Shown here: positions 22,697 through 35,815 of the stretch, in pieces | Layout: every line of letters starts with the position of its first letter | Position numbering within the stretch: position 1 is the first letter of the stretch | DNA from: Ziziphus jujuba | Taxonomy: Eukaryota; Streptophyta; Magnoliopsida; Rosales; Rhamnaceae | Assembly (NCBI RefSeq): GCF_031755915.1 | Contig: NC_083388.1 | Coordinates: 25,575,001-25,639,000, forward strand | Direction of reading: 5' to 3' | Length of the DNA stretch: 64,000 nt | Made by a program: the position numbers and the translations under genes | Notes under the pieces: model-generated | Told to the model about the DNA's origin: nothing | What the model saw: the letters and a program-made list of their open reading frames with translations, nothing else | The model's database searches: none

Positions 22697-25600
22697 ATGG
22701 CTGACGATGGCCGGAGCCATTCCCGGAGTTCCAGCGACGTTTCTGTGTCTTTGGAAGACGAAGTTGTCTCTAGAGATGTCAATGCCAGCGCTTCTTCTGG
22801 TGGTTAAATCAATTAATTAAATTCTCTTTCAATTAATTCTCATTCTTTTTTCTAATATATCTTTTTTAATTTACATTATATTAAAGAGGATAAATTAATT
22901 TTTATTTTTATTTTTTGGTTGGATATTATGTATTCAGGAATAAGTAGTGAGAGGAATTTGAGCGGAGGTAGCTTAGATGAAGACACATCAACGGCTGGAA
23001 AATCTGGTTCGAGTTCGAGTAAGCACAGTAAGGCAGGGAGACTTGTACACAATCACGCATTGTCTATGTTAGCAACCAGACTTTTTGATGATAAATTCCC
23101 TTTCAGAAAGAAGGTTGTTCATTCCATAAAAACTCTACTTTCATTTCATTTCATTTATTTATTTTTGTTGCTTTTATATTATTGCACTGGTTGAATTTCA
23201 AGTGTTCCTAACTCCAAAAAAAGAAAAAAAAAAAAAAAAAGGATTTTTCAACAGAGAGAGAGGGAGCTAATTGATCAACTAACTAGAATAATAGGCCAGG
23301 ATGATGGTGGTTAAGCTCAAGTTTGGAAGATGACACCATAAATCTTTAAGAGTGTTTTTATAGTGTTTGCTATTGTTAAAAATTGAAATTGTTTGCTTTG
23401 ATAAGTCGGCTCTAATCGTAATTTATTTATCACTTGTTTGAAATCATTTTACAATGCAGTCCATGTAAATCATTTTACAATGCAGTCCAAGCCTTTAAAA
23501 GTTGATTTTTGTGTGTAATTTTTTTTTTTTTGGCTTTTAAGGATTGGATTTACGAAATTTTATTAACAAAATTTGTGCAGCTTAAGTTGTTAAAGCGAGT
23601 TGCTACTGTTAAAGATGATGGGACAGTAGAGGTTGATGTTACTGGGGTTGACACCTCAGATAGAGTAGTAGTACATGATGATGCTGACACAATGGATACT
23701 GTGGTACATGATGCTGACACAGCAGATATTGTTGAAGATATTCCTCCGCTGCAAATTGTTATACTTATCGTTGGCACACGAGGAGATGTACAGCCATTTA
23801 TTGCTATTGGAAAACGTTTGCAGGTCGTATTGCTTGAATATTTGTTTTGCTGATTGTTGGCTTATTATTGTTTGCAATCTTCTGTTGGCCATCTGTAGTG
23901 TTACTGCTGATTAAATAGTATATCCTTTTCTAGGCATGACTCTCTTATCCATTAGGACATCTGTTTTTTGAGTAGCGTTGCTAATTGAGTATGTTTATTT
24001 TTTTAGTTAATGTCATTTTGGAGTATGTTTATTTTTTTAGTTAATGTCATTTTGGAGTATGTTTATTTTTTCAGTTAATGTCATTTTGATCTGCATGTAA
24101 TATATTGAGCAGCTCTCATGGTTGTGTAAACTGAAAACTTTAGACTTTACGGCATACAAGTTGATGGACATGAAACTTTTCTTGCAGGAAGATGGCCATA
24201 GAGTTAGGCTAGCAACTCATGCAAATTTCAAAGATTTTGTCAGAACTGCTGGATTGGAGTTCTTCCCCTTAGGTGGAGATCCGAAAGTTCTTGCTGGTTG
24301 TAAGTGTTTATACTGTTCGAAAGCTTGCTTTTGATGTCCTGCTTATTTTGATGAGAATCCAATACAGACTTGTATGATGGATGTTAAAATTGTACGAATA
24401 ACTTAATCTGATAACTGGTAAAACTTTATCAAGTAATTTAACCCTCATCTTTAATGTGTTTTAAATTCAAACAGAGCAATATTTATGGTAATTCAACGGA
24501 CTCTGTTTACTTGAATAATTTTGAAAATCTCAGAGTTAAAAGAGACAGGTGCCTGAGACTCGTTCTCTTGCATGTTTTCTAGTACATACACACATATAGT
24601 AGCTTTACAGACAACATTAGTGAAAAAGGAAACTTGGCATCCACTGTAAGTCTGTCAGATCACATGCCAATAAAAAGCAGTTACTTGCAGGGATGAGTAA
24701 TATTAGCATTGTCTAGAAAAGTCCCTTCAGCTAGTTCTTCTACTTGCACCTATATTTTGTCAAAATTTGCCATTATATAGTCTTTCTTTATATTTTTTCT
24801 TTCTAGCTAGGAGGATTTTGTTTTTCGATAGAGCCAATTTAGAACATAAAATCTGTCAATTAAAAGTATAAGCTTATAATTTTCTTTATACGAATTGATA
24901 TATCTGCTACAGATATGGTGAAGAATAAAGGCTTCTTGCCATCTGGACCTTCAGATATACCTGTTCAGCGGAATCAAATTAAGGAAATTTTAGATTCCTT
25001 GCTTCCTGCATGCGAAAATGACGATCCTGATACTAAAACTCCATTTAAAGCAGATGCAATAATCGCCAATCCCCCAGCATATGGTTAGATTTTGTCATTT
25101 TGTGCTTCTTCTTTATTTTTTTAATTTTCAACTATTAATAGATTTCTTCAAGAGCCAAAATTATAATTGATATTGAACAAGGGATACAAACACAAAACTC
25201 AAGCATGTTCAGTATATATAGATTTGAAAATATCTAAACAATATGATTGACTTCTGTTAGAAATTGCATTATCAGAGCAAATTCAAAGTTGAGGTGTGGA
25301 AGTATACAAGAATGACTCCTTTTGTTTCTAATTTATTCTTTTAACCATTCAACTTGATCTCAAGGACTTGGATACTTTTCATATAGTTTGAAGTCATTTA
25401 ATATAATGTTACAGTGTGCAACTTCTTGTTCAGGACATACTCATGTTGCCGAAAAGCTTAAAGTCCCGCTTCATATATTTTTCACAATGCCATGGACGTA
25501 AGTCTTATTTGCACTGATGAACTTGATAATTAAACGTATAGTAAAATGGTTGGTTCATCTCTGGTTAGGAGGGTTTCAATATTTCCATCTTTGTTCTGTG

Positions 25601-27728
25601 ATATGTTTCTTAGAACACATTATCGTGTGGCTAATATGGTGATCCTAGATATTTTTCTTTTCTTATATATACAGTATTTCTCATGTCAGTTTACGCTCTA
25701 TTTTCAATTTTGTTGAAGATTGTTTGAAATGCATTGTAGTAGCTCTTTTTTCATTTTTTATTTCAGGCCCACCAGTGAATTTCCCCACCCTCTGTCCCGT
25801 GTTAGCAAACAAATTGGATATAGAGTGAGTCTCACAAGATACCTTTTCTCAGATCTTCTTGAATCTAATATTTGTTGGAACATTTTCTTTGTTGTTTATG
25901 TTTTATAACTTATAATTGGCTTTCATATGCAGCTATCATATCAAATTGTAGATGTGCTAATTTGGCTAGGAATACGAGACATGATAAATGATTTTAGAAA
26001 GAAAAAGCTAAAGCTGAGACCTATGACTTATTTAGGTGGATCCTACAGCTCTCCTGATGTGCCTTATGGTTATATATGGAGCCCTCACCTTGTTCCTAAA
26101 CCTAAAGGTTGTCTGCCATTTTTTTTTTTTTTTTTTTTTTTTAACTCTTCAGTTTACTCGAAAATATCACTTGGAGTGAATAAATAAGAGACATAGTTAC
26201 TGATTCTGCTCTAATTTCTGCTTTGAACTTCCCTTATTGGTATTTAGTACAGTTTACCGTTTCTCTTTAGTATACAGGGCAGTATCTGATTCCTTTCTGA
26301 TATCTCTAGCAAAATAGAAAAAGTAGTATTTGGCAAGCTTACAACTGCTTTCTCTTGGAGGATATTGTACTAATATAATCTGGTTTCATAACTTGTTCTG
26401 CAGATTGGGGACCAAAGATTGATGTAGTTGGGTTTTGTTTTCTTGATTTGGCTTCAAATTATGAACCCCCTGATACACTGGTGAAGTGGCTTAACGAGGG
26501 TGACAAGCCTATATATATTGGATTTGGTAGCCTTGTGAGTTACACTTCCCATCTATCTCTAATTATAACTACCAAATGAATATTTATGTATGCACAGCAG
26601 TCAAAGAAAGTTGGCTAAGAAATTAGCTGAAATTACTTGTGTTCGAGTTTGTAACAGCCTGTTCAAGAGCCAGAGAAAATGACCAAGATTATTGTTCAAG
26701 CTCTGGAAAGAACCGGACAAAGAGGCATCATCAACAAAGGTTGGGGTGGCCTTGGAGAATGTAAGTTCTTTGCTTTGTTCCTTTGATAAACCATTTTTTA
26801 TACTGTTATATTATAGAAACACATAATTAAATATGCATGTATGTATTTCCTTTCTCAGTGGAGGAGCAAAAGGATTTTGTGTACTTTCTGGACAATTGCC
26901 CTCATGATTGGCTATTCCAACGATGTTCTGCAGTGGTAATGTTTTTCCTATGCTGTTTAATCGATTTTGATTTAGCTGACATAACAAACTAAGCATTTTC
27001 TTTTTGTCAAAATTCTCTTGTTGCTTCAAATACAAATCATGCAATATCTATCAGGTACATCATGGTGGTGCTGGAACTACTGCTGCTGGTCTGAAAGCTG
27101 CGGTAACTATTTTTGCTTCCCTTGAGTATTTGTTCTTATTATGTGATTTACTTCAACACGTTTATTGTGGGTGTTTTTATGTCTTCTGTTTTAGTGTCCA
27201 ACAACAATTGTACCATTCTTTGGAGACCAACCATTCTGGGGAGAGAGGGTGCATGCCAGAGGAGTCGGTCCAGCACCCATCCCGGTCGAAACATTCTCGT
27301 TTGAAAAGTTGGTTGATGCCATTCATTTCATGCTAGAAGATACGGTATTGACTGTTCCATTTTCTGACCAAAATACAAACTAAAAAAAATGGCACCAAGA
27401 CATTTTAAATAGGTTTCAAAGTACAAAAGCAGCATCAAAACATTCTTAATGGTGTTTAGAATGCCTTCGATTATGGCATTGCTTTGGATTCCCAGCCTAA
27501 AACAAAGTTAATGAATCTTTTTTATGCCACTTTCTGGAATATATGCAGGTGAAACAACGTGCTCTTGAACTGGCCAAGGCCATGGAAAAGGAGGACGGGG
27601 TTACAGGAGCTGTGAAAGCCTTTTACAAACATTTTCCACGCAATAGAGACGGCAATCAAGAAATTGAGCCAAATCCCCCGAGAACAAGATCATACAAAGC
27701 GCTTCGACAATGTTTTGGTTGCTCATGA
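22697..27728 (+). CDS. Sterol 3-beta-glucosyltransferase (UGT80 family)
   Basis: Transfers glucose from UDP-glucose to membrane sterols, giving steryl glucosides. Fourteen exons: 22697-22802, 22938-23113, 23581-23823, 24188-24299, 24913-25083, 25434-25497, 25767-25824, 25933-26107, 26404-26534, 26658-26760, 26859-26935, 27055-27102, 27195-27344, 27549-27728; 1794 nt, 597 residues, all phases consistent. Exon 3 carries the GT28-type N-terminal motif IVILIVGTRGDVQPFIAIG. Exons 11-13 encode the UDP-sugar binding site: CPHDWLFQRCSAVVHHGGAG, then TTAAGLKAACPTTIVPFFGD and QPFWGERV. The N-terminus is Ser-rich and hydrophilic, without a signal peptide. The family has A and B types and I do not separate them here. 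The first donor is ambiguous by one codon (22799 or 22802). Confidence 0.95.
23987..24088 (+). repeat. 34-bp minisatellite, three copies, in a UGT80 intron
   Basis: Three head-to-tail units at 23987-24020, 24021-24054 and 24055-24088, each starting GAGTATGTTTATTTTTT and ending GTCATTTTG. Copies 1 and 2 are identical; copy 3 differs at one base. It lies in the intron before exon 4. Confidence 0.95.
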
Positions 27729-28157
27729 TTTTTTTTTTTTTTTTAATTTTTGTACAAGGTTTTTTGGCATTTTTGTCCTATTTGGCCACGTGCAGAATTA
27801 GGTTCGTCACATTTGAAAACTACTTGACTTTCATTAGACTCATTAATCCACATTGAAAAAACTGAACCACGGCTACGCGAAGATGTAATATTGTTGCTCT
27901 TTTGTCAAATATTTAAGTTCCAATTTCAACTCAAAAATCTATGATCCATTGTCTTTCTTTTCTGTAAAATTTTTCGCTCAACATAATTTACAGCTAAGCT
28001 GGAAAATGATAAAAGATATAACTAATAGAATTGACTGTCACTCTATAATGGGAATTAGCAGCTTGAATTCCTAATAGCTGTAACTAGAAAGGCTCTTTTC
28101 TAAGCAGAAAGAAAGAATAAATCTCTGTAAAAGTAGATATTGCTGATGGCATAACAA
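27729..28157. other. Convergent 3' intergenic region
   Basis: About 430 bases between the UGT80 stop (plus) and the CCA-adding enzyme stop (minus). It must hold both 3' UTRs. A T run follows the UGT80 stop. Nothing else recognised. Confidence 0.5.
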
Positions 28158-31100
28158 TCACTCCATCTTCACACGTTTAGAATGAGTTTCTTTCATCCAT
28201 TCGAGGCATTCCTCGGAAGTCCCGGAGGGATTAGCCAGTTGCCAAGCAAGCAGTTTTTGTTGCTGTTAAGTAAAGATAAATATATATTAGCATTTTAAAT
28301 ACTATAAAAAGATACATTTTGGTGCTAGAATATACAGCTTACCCATTCTCTAACAACCGGTCCTCCAGATCTAAGCTGCAAAACCTTAATAATTTCCGAC
28401 CCGTTAACCAGAGGTTTTACTTCCCATATTTTCTCAAGACCTACATAAACCAAAATGAAATAAGAAATGAACATCTTATAAAGGGTCTTTCTGCCAATAA
28501 CAGCAGATTATAAACAAAAGAAACATAAAGGCTCTTATGATCTTACAACAAGAATTACATTAAGAATAGCATAAGTGTTCAAACCTAGTTCAGTTATAGC
28601 ACTCTCAACTGCTTTAAAAGTATCTCTTAGCTCGTCAAGGTGAAAGTTCTTGTTTTTAAGATCTTCAGTGCATTCAATTTTATACAACAAAGTAGACACC
28701 AGCAAGGCAACTCGCCAAAAATCTTTGATTTCTCGTAGCAGGAAACCTGGACGGTCAACAAAAAAACGCTAGCCATATGCCAAATATGCAACTCAAAAGA
28801 AGATATCAGATAAATGCCTGATAAAGAAAACTGATCACAATATAACCATTATGAAGGTGCTTATGCAGAATTCCTTAATTAATGATCGATCAAAATATAC
28901 CGGATTTCAAAATGACATTGCTGAATCCTTAATATGCAGATAATTTCTAAGTTATATCACATTAAGCAAGAACTTCATACCTGTCAATACTCGCAACTGT
29001 GAGGTTACAGGGACATCAGCAAATTCTTTTCCCCACTCAACTTCGCTTAGTTGGATGTTCTCATTTGATGCAAGAAAGGGAATCAAAGATAAGAATTTTT
29101 CCATGGCATTGTGAACATTTATAACCTGTGGCAATGAAAAGTTGGTGAGTAAATCTAATATTATATTTGTAAATATACTGGGTCAATAAGTCTCACAGTA
29201 ACTTATAAACTACTAAGAGTTTGATGCTGGAAAATGTAAAAATGAGGAAAAAAAGAGATTTAAAGAGTAACTAACTGTTTCAGCATCGCTGGCTTTTCGC
29301 TTAAGAGACTCCCGTAAAATGTAGTTAACAACAGGAATCTGCAATGTGAAAACAAATTTGTAAATTTTCCAAATAATTTCCAAAATACCCAAGTGGTAGA
29401 GGATATTATTGCAGAGATTTCAATAAATTATCTAGCTCAAAAATGTTATTAACAAAGCATGTGTACGCTTCCACATGTAACATGGAGACTCAAAAGGAAT
29501 GAAACCATACCTTTTTTGCTTTATTATCCTTATATATTGTTTTTCTGAGTGGAAGGAACATTGCGGCATACAAACAGAGCCTTCTATATTCATCCTAAAA
29601 TACATGTTACTGAAACTTAAGTTAAAACATAGCAAATAAACAAATTAAAGAACAGAATTTGAACTACAAGGGCCATCAATTGCAAAACAAAGACAGAAGA
29701 AAAATATGGTGCTTAGTAGACTTGTAACTCACACTGAACGTGGAGCAACCAATTAACTGAATAAGGTTCCATGTAGCATCCAAGTAACCAATGCAAAGCC
29801 TGTATAACTGTATGAGGTAAATATGCATAAAATAACAAAAAAAGTATATGCTAGAAATTTTTGCTCAGCCTGAGAAACAAAAGAAAAGAGAGAGAAATAC
29901 TTTTTCTAAAATCACAGCTATGAAGCTAAGTTCATTGCCTTACCATGTAGGTATAAGTCCTAGCATCCCAATATACCAAACCCATCATTTTATTCTGAAC
30001 AGATTTTCCAAAATTGTTAATTTCCATAGTGTATCTGAATGTTCTAGAATTTTTACAACACCATTAAACATTTTTTACTTTTAAGAATTTGTTTACTTCT
30101 TAGTATATTAGCTATACATTTAGTTCTATATGTCAACATACATGGTAGCATAAAACTAAACATACCTGTCGCATCCTTCTGATACTGCAGGCTCAAACTT
30201 TGGAGGAAGACTGAAGACAACCCAAAATAACTTCAAATCACAAATATAGGCCATTGCTTTGACCGGTTGCTTTCCAGAAATCATGAGATCAATCTGTATT
30301 CAGAATGTGGAAAGAGGGGAAATAAGAAATAAATAGATATATTGCGCTTTAAAACCAGTAGAATATCCATCTTAACAGTTAACATGCAAGAATTGTAAAT
30401 TTAAGCATTATAGATTAAGGGGAACTATGAACGGAGGTATGCTATAAATTAACATACTTCAGTTCCAATACGCTCTCGGCTAATTTTAGCTGCCAGTGCA
30501 CCCTTTACATCATCACCGGCAGCAGCTTCCTTTAGTTCTTCATCTAAAATGAATTCAAATCGTGCACCTAAAAATGACCACATTGAAGAAAACAAGGCAT
30601 GAAACCCAGTTTCAATACAGAAGGATTAGCGAATAGGATTGAACTACATCAAATATCTACTAGATAAAAGAAGATTTTTTAAACTAATGACAAAACGAGT
30701 CAGCTATATGAGACACCCGCACGAGAAACAGTGTTAGGAAACATCTCTTTCAATTTCTCACCATAGTTTCAATTTAATGTCACTTGTATCGGGCAAAAAA
30801 GTCTTTAGAATGTCTCGCGTAGGTAAGCCAAGACAAACCAGTTAAGTGATATAGAGGTGAAGTAGTGGAGCAAGGCAAAGGGAAATTCCTCAAAAACTAG
30901 TGACAGAGAGACATACAGAGAGAGGGAGAGGGCTAAAAGTAAAATAGAAGGGCAAGAGAGATCATATGCGAATAAAGTAAGCTTTGTTGAATTAATTATA
31001 CATCTATTTAATTAACTTGACGATGTTACTAAGTATAAAAATATATAAAATACAGAGTCAGCTGAAGGTAAAAGAAATTGCCAATTACCAAAACGAATAG

Positions 31101-32384
31101 CTCGGAGAACTCGTAGTGGATCATCCATAAAAGTAGCCTTAGGTGGTAAAGGTGTCACAATTCTTCCAGATTTCAGATCTTCTAGGCCTGCAATCACAAA
31201 ACAGAAGAATCAATAAAAGCCCATGTGAAAAATAAAATAATAAAAAAACACCGACCTCTTTTAGTGTAATCTTCAACCGAGCTGGTGTTAATATTGTAAA
31301 ACAAACTGCCAAATGAAACAAAAAATCCATTATAAAGAATACATGTCATAATGAGAGTATCATACCAAAACAAATTAAACATCGCACATTAACAGCAACT
31401 TCTCGAATTCCCACGAATATCATGTTCATGCCAGGGAATACATACCTGTTAATGGTTAGATCCCTTCTATATGCATCTTCTTCCGCTGTGCCAAATTTTT
31501 GCTGTTAGATAGAAAAAGTAAACTTCATTAACACATAATCAAAATGATCAAAGAATTGGACCATTTATATAAAAACAAATTCATAAATAAAATTGCACTT
31601 CTCCAATACCGTTTTAGGAATGCGACTATCATCACTATACTCTTCACACCTTAAGTTTACAAAATCAATCCACATATCACATATCCTCATCCTTGCTGTT
31701 TCTAAATGTTTTGACTGCTCTGGATTGCTGCAAAATCAAACTCACAATGATTTAAGGCTCACAATAATTCCATTTGCATCCAAATTATATATTATTTTAT
31801 ATTATTTTTCCCCCAAAAAAAAAAAAAAAGAAGAATAAGAAGAAGCAGAAACCTTGGAATAACAGCAATTCCTTGTGGCTCTTCCCCAACAGATAACAAA
31901 TAATCCCTGACCTTGGCAACAAATTCAGAGCCCATCATGTCTTCCAGAGCAATATCAATGTCGTAGCAGTCTTTCCCTAGAAGCTGGAAAAACATAAATC
32001 CCTAGCATATATCACAACCAAACAGGAAAGCAAAAGCAAGAAGCAGAGAATCACTGAATTACTGACCTTGTCACGCACCCAGCCGCCAGCGACTCGGAGC
32101 TGGTTTTGGAGGCCGAAATGGCGAAGAGTTCCAAGAAGCCTATCGAAGATCTTCTTCTCGACGTTGGTGAGTTCGATTTCGTCCCTGACGTGTACGGTCG
32201 TCGGCGGAGGCGAAGAAGCGGCCATTGAAATACCTCGGGTGAGGGTCTTGGTGAGGGTGGTTTGAAATGGAGTATTTAGAGGAATGGAATAGGAGTTTCG
32301 AAACGTCGGCAAAATGTTGGGTTTCTTGGTCGGTCGGAAGTTGGGAAGCTGAAGAAGAAGAAGAGGCTTCACTGCTACGCGCAT
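28158..32384 (-). CDS. CCA-adding tRNA nucleotidyltransferase, probably multi-targeted
   Basis: Adds CCA to tRNA 3' ends. Fifteen minus-strand exons: 32384-32067, 31983-31853, 31727-31610, 31501-31446, 31305-31256, 31187-31089, 30567-30458, 30293-30166, 29799-29733, 29594-29511, 29338-29276, 29125-28981, 28746-28585, 28440-28343, 28262-28158; 1734 nt, 577 residues, every phase consistent. Class II nucleotidyltransferase motifs: [10 protein letters not shown] (residues 97-106), catalytic DID (114-116), [28 protein letters not shown] and ERIGTEIDLMI. Residues 1-53 are rich in Arg/Lys/Ser and lack acidic residues, as organelle presequences do. A second ATG (32225-32223) opens MAASSPPP at residue 54. 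Plants typically make cytosolic and organellar forms from one such gene by alternative starts; that is the likely arrangement here. Confidence 0.95.
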
Positions 32385-32481
32385 CGGTATCTCTGCAATT
32401 GTAAAGGGTCAATTTTCCCATAGCATTCTTGTTGACTAACAACCTATTAGGATTTTTTTTTTTTTAAAATTTATTTATTTA

Positions 32482-32540
<59 letters not shown>

Positions 32541-33645
32541 CATCCAAATTTAGTAAAAATGTGTTTGAATTTCCAGAAATTACTTTTTATAAATTTCCAA
32601 GTTTTTTAAATTTTATGTAAACTGATTTTTTATAAAAAAAGAAAAAAAGAAAAAAAGACAGGGTTACAATTTTATTTTTTTTAACTTTTTTTTTATAATT
32701 ATCAATAAATATGCTTTATAAAATTAAAAAAGTAGACATTGATATGGCATTTATAATTGATGCCACTTATTTTACCATAGAAGAATAAGTTAGATACGGT
32801 GAATTGTCATCCTCTCTTTCCCTTTTTTATTTTTTATTTTTATTTTTTATTACATATAATGTTATTGGTTTCTTTTTGTTAATTAATTAAACCTATAAGT
32901 GTAGAATAAATTTTATAAAAAGTGTATAATATATAAATAACATAAAATATTTGTAATTTATTTTAAAAAAAAGGTTTCTAAATGACGAAAATATCATATT
33001 ATTATATTGCTAGAGATCAATAAATTTTGTCAAGCCTTTGTACATGCATGGTATTTCATAGTTTGGTCACTTATAACCAAGTATCATGCCTTCTTTTTTC
33101 TAAATGCATTTATTATTATAATTGCTTATGTAAATTTCAATTTTTCTTATTTAACGAATGTAAAATATTTTGAAAATCAATATAAGAAGAAAAACAATAA
33201 CAAGGAAACTCAAAAAAAGTTTTCCTATAGCATGTATATTACTATAACAAGAAAGCAATAGATGGCTGAATAATATCATATTAAAAAAAATAAATTATAT
33301 AACTAATAACTTTTTTTTTAATGGAATCAAAATACAATAATGTTAGAAAATTAACAAAATATCAAAAAGCAAAGAAATTACTAATTCCTATTTATTTTTA
33401 TTATTAAAAAAAAAAAAAAAAAAAAAAGAGAGAGAGAGAGAGAGTAAAAAGAGGCATTGGAGAAAGCTCTCTTAAAGCTTAAGAGTCAAGTCTAGTTCCT
33501 GCTCTTCTTCTTCTTCTTGTCGTAGTTCCTTTACATGGTTGCGAAACTCACTCCCATTAATGGCACCGGGCACTGGAATAATAATGTTTGGCTGTACAAC
33601 TTCCATTGGATTTGGATTATTCCTCATTACAAAACTTGGCTGCCA
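32385..33645. other. Intergenic, AT-rich, with (ATT)n microsatellite
   Basis: A long (ATT)n tract occupies 32482-32540 (about 20 units), directly upstream of the CCA-enzyme gene. From 32600 to 33400 the DNA is low-complexity AT. An A run plus (GA)n lies at 33405-33444. Bases 33480-33645 should include the 3' UTR of the minus-strand zinc-finger gene. No other gene recognised. Confidence 0.55.
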
Positions 33646-34083
33646 CTACCAATATTGCATTTGACTCTTCGGCCACGAGTACGGTGGTGGCGGTATGATC
33701 AAGACTTGCTGCTGCTTATGAATCATGAAATCTCGACCAACACCAAGAACAGGTTTTACAAAGCCACTTCCACCACGACGACGACGACGACGACGAGAAC
33801 TACTGCAAGGGATCATAGAAGAAGAGTTCCGGTGGTGGATGACCGAGTACGCTGACGGTGACCATCTAATCTGGCCGGTGTGAGCCTTTTGGTGTCCGGC
33901 CAAAGCTTTTCTGCTGCCAAATCTTTTTCCACATATGGAGCATAAATAACACACTTCTTGTTGAGACGACGACTCCTGCTGCGTCGTCGTTTTACTGTCC
34001 TTGGTCATGATCGAGGTTGGTGCATTTTTATTAGTCCTCAATGGTTCTGGTGACCCAATACTATTGGCTGCTGTAAATTCCAT
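33646..34083 (-). CDS. Single-finger C2H2 zinc-finger protein with variant KALAGH helix
   Basis: Intronless, 145 residues; start ATG at 34083-34081, stop TAG at 33648-33646. One C2H2 finger, CSICGKRFGSRKALAGHQKA followed by H, with spacing C-x2-C-x12-H-x3-H. Plant fingers usually have QALGGH; here Gln is Lys and the first Gly is Ala. A run of seven arginines after SSS follows the finger; it is encoded by a CGT repeat and may serve nuclear import. The C-terminus is rich in Pro and Gln. A DNA-binding regulatory role is inferred; with a single finger, no target can be named. I see no obvious EAR repression motif (LxLxL). Confidence 0.85.
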   Translation of the reverse strand: MEFTAANSIGSPEPLRTNKNAPTSIMTKDSKTTTQQESSSQQEVCYLCSICGKRFGSRKALAGHQKAHTGQIRWSPSAYSVIHHRNSSSMIPCSSSRRRRRRRGGSGFVKPVLGVGRDFMIHKQQQVLIIPPPPYSWPKSQMQYW

Positions 34084-35815
34084 TGCAAATTGCAAGAAAG
34101 ATAAATAGATAGAGAATGAGGAACAAATTATATAGTATGGTGTGTATATATATATATATATATATAGATATGTACACAATGGTATACTCAAGTCGGAATA
34201 CTTTATAGCTTGCGCCTGCTCTATGCTTCATAATTAAACCTAGCTAAGAACCCAAAAGCAAAGAATCTTAAGTATGATATATATATATATATATATATTG
34301 TATGGAATCGAGGATCTTACCATATCTATATGTGTACATGTATGCTTCTCAAGTTTCCTTTACTATTAACATTTCTATTTTTCACTTCAACATGCTCTAT
34401 GTTTACTTCTGTTTCCAACTTTGTTTCATTGCATGGAAATATATGTAAGAGCTGTCACTGAAGTTTCCATACTACATTACCTATATATATATATATATAT
34501 ATATATAGGAGTTTTCCTTTCCTTGATCGAATATTTTGCATGTATCGTAAATTATCGATACATAAATTATCATATACCATATATATATATATATAGATTC
34601 AACTCATATGTGTATACATATTTGGTAACCTATTTTGAGACCGAATCATGATATGCTTGGAAACAGGATCGTGGAGTGAAGTCTCCTATACACTTGCCAT
34701 TTTCCTTGTCTATATGTATGTATGTATGTACGTATGTATGAAGGTACAAATATGTATGATTTAATTGTAGCCTACTGCAACGACATATTTGGAAGTGATT
34801 GTGTAATTGCTCATCACCATGCATTAGCTGTGCACCTGATATATATATATATATATATATAACGCCAGTCCATGCATTAAATATCGTATATATTTATTTC
34901 CTTCTGTCCATGCAGATTCAAATACGATGAAAAGAGACATGCATATTAATCGGGTGCCGACTTCATTATTTAGAGCAACCGATTAATACATTAATTGTTT
35001 TAATGATAGATATTTCATTTGTTACCAATATAAATTCATATTTTTCTTTTTGATCATATCACAATAATTTCTACCTGACATGGAAGGGTGTTTACCCATG
35101 AGTGGATATAAAGGGCTTAAAAAAAAAAAAAAAAATTTGATTGTTTTCAGGTTTTGGATGTGGGTCAGTCATCGAAATAACCAGCAGTAAACTGAGAGTT
35201 TTTAATTTTCTTTTCTATAATAGCTTTTGATAGATTAATTTAACATTGGTTGTTTTCTGACATTCAAATGAAATTTATCTATTGCAAAATAAATAAATTA
35301 TCATTTGGATTTTAACTTGTAGGTTGCATTGCTATATACAAGATCAGCAAATTTATATATTAAAATTAAGTCTCTCTTCCTGGAAAGGAATATCAAATTG
35401 TGGCCACAAACAGAAATGAAGAGCTGAGAACATGAAAAATCAAGTTTTGCTAAAGCAGTTTTCGTTCTAATTGAATGAAATTTTTTCCTTCTAATGGATT
35501 TGGATTTTACATCCCTGCTATGATGAGCATTGAGCAACAGACTACAACATTTTAACCTACAACATTTTGACCTATGCCTTTCAGCATATTTTTATGCTCT
35601 CTTTTTTTCCCCTTACTTTCTTTCTCTTTTTTTTTCTTTCTTAATATATATTCCTTGGGCGAATTACATTTGCCTCGCTATGACTTGTAATCTATCTCGA
35701 TCTACAAGCACATCAATTTTCAAAATACAATAAAAACTACCACATTCTATATACTATTATCTTCAAATATTTTGGCCAAGGTGACTCAGGAATGTGTAGG
35801 AGAGACTTCACCTTT
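34084..35815. other. Intergenic with many (AT)n microsatellites
   Basis: Upstream flank of the zinc-finger gene. At least five (TA)n tracts occur within 800 bases: 34145-34166, 34277-34298, about 34482-34507, about 34578-34595 and about 34840-34861. A (TATG)n-type tract lies at 34711-34740. Bases 35000-35815 are AT-rich and include the 3' flank of CYP97A. No gene recognised. Confidence 0.55.

Noticed and set aside
33535..33855. Plus-strand 106-codon ORF with Thr-rich tail
   Set aside because: It is antisense to the C2H2 coding sequence; the Thr run is the reverse reading of the Arg codons.
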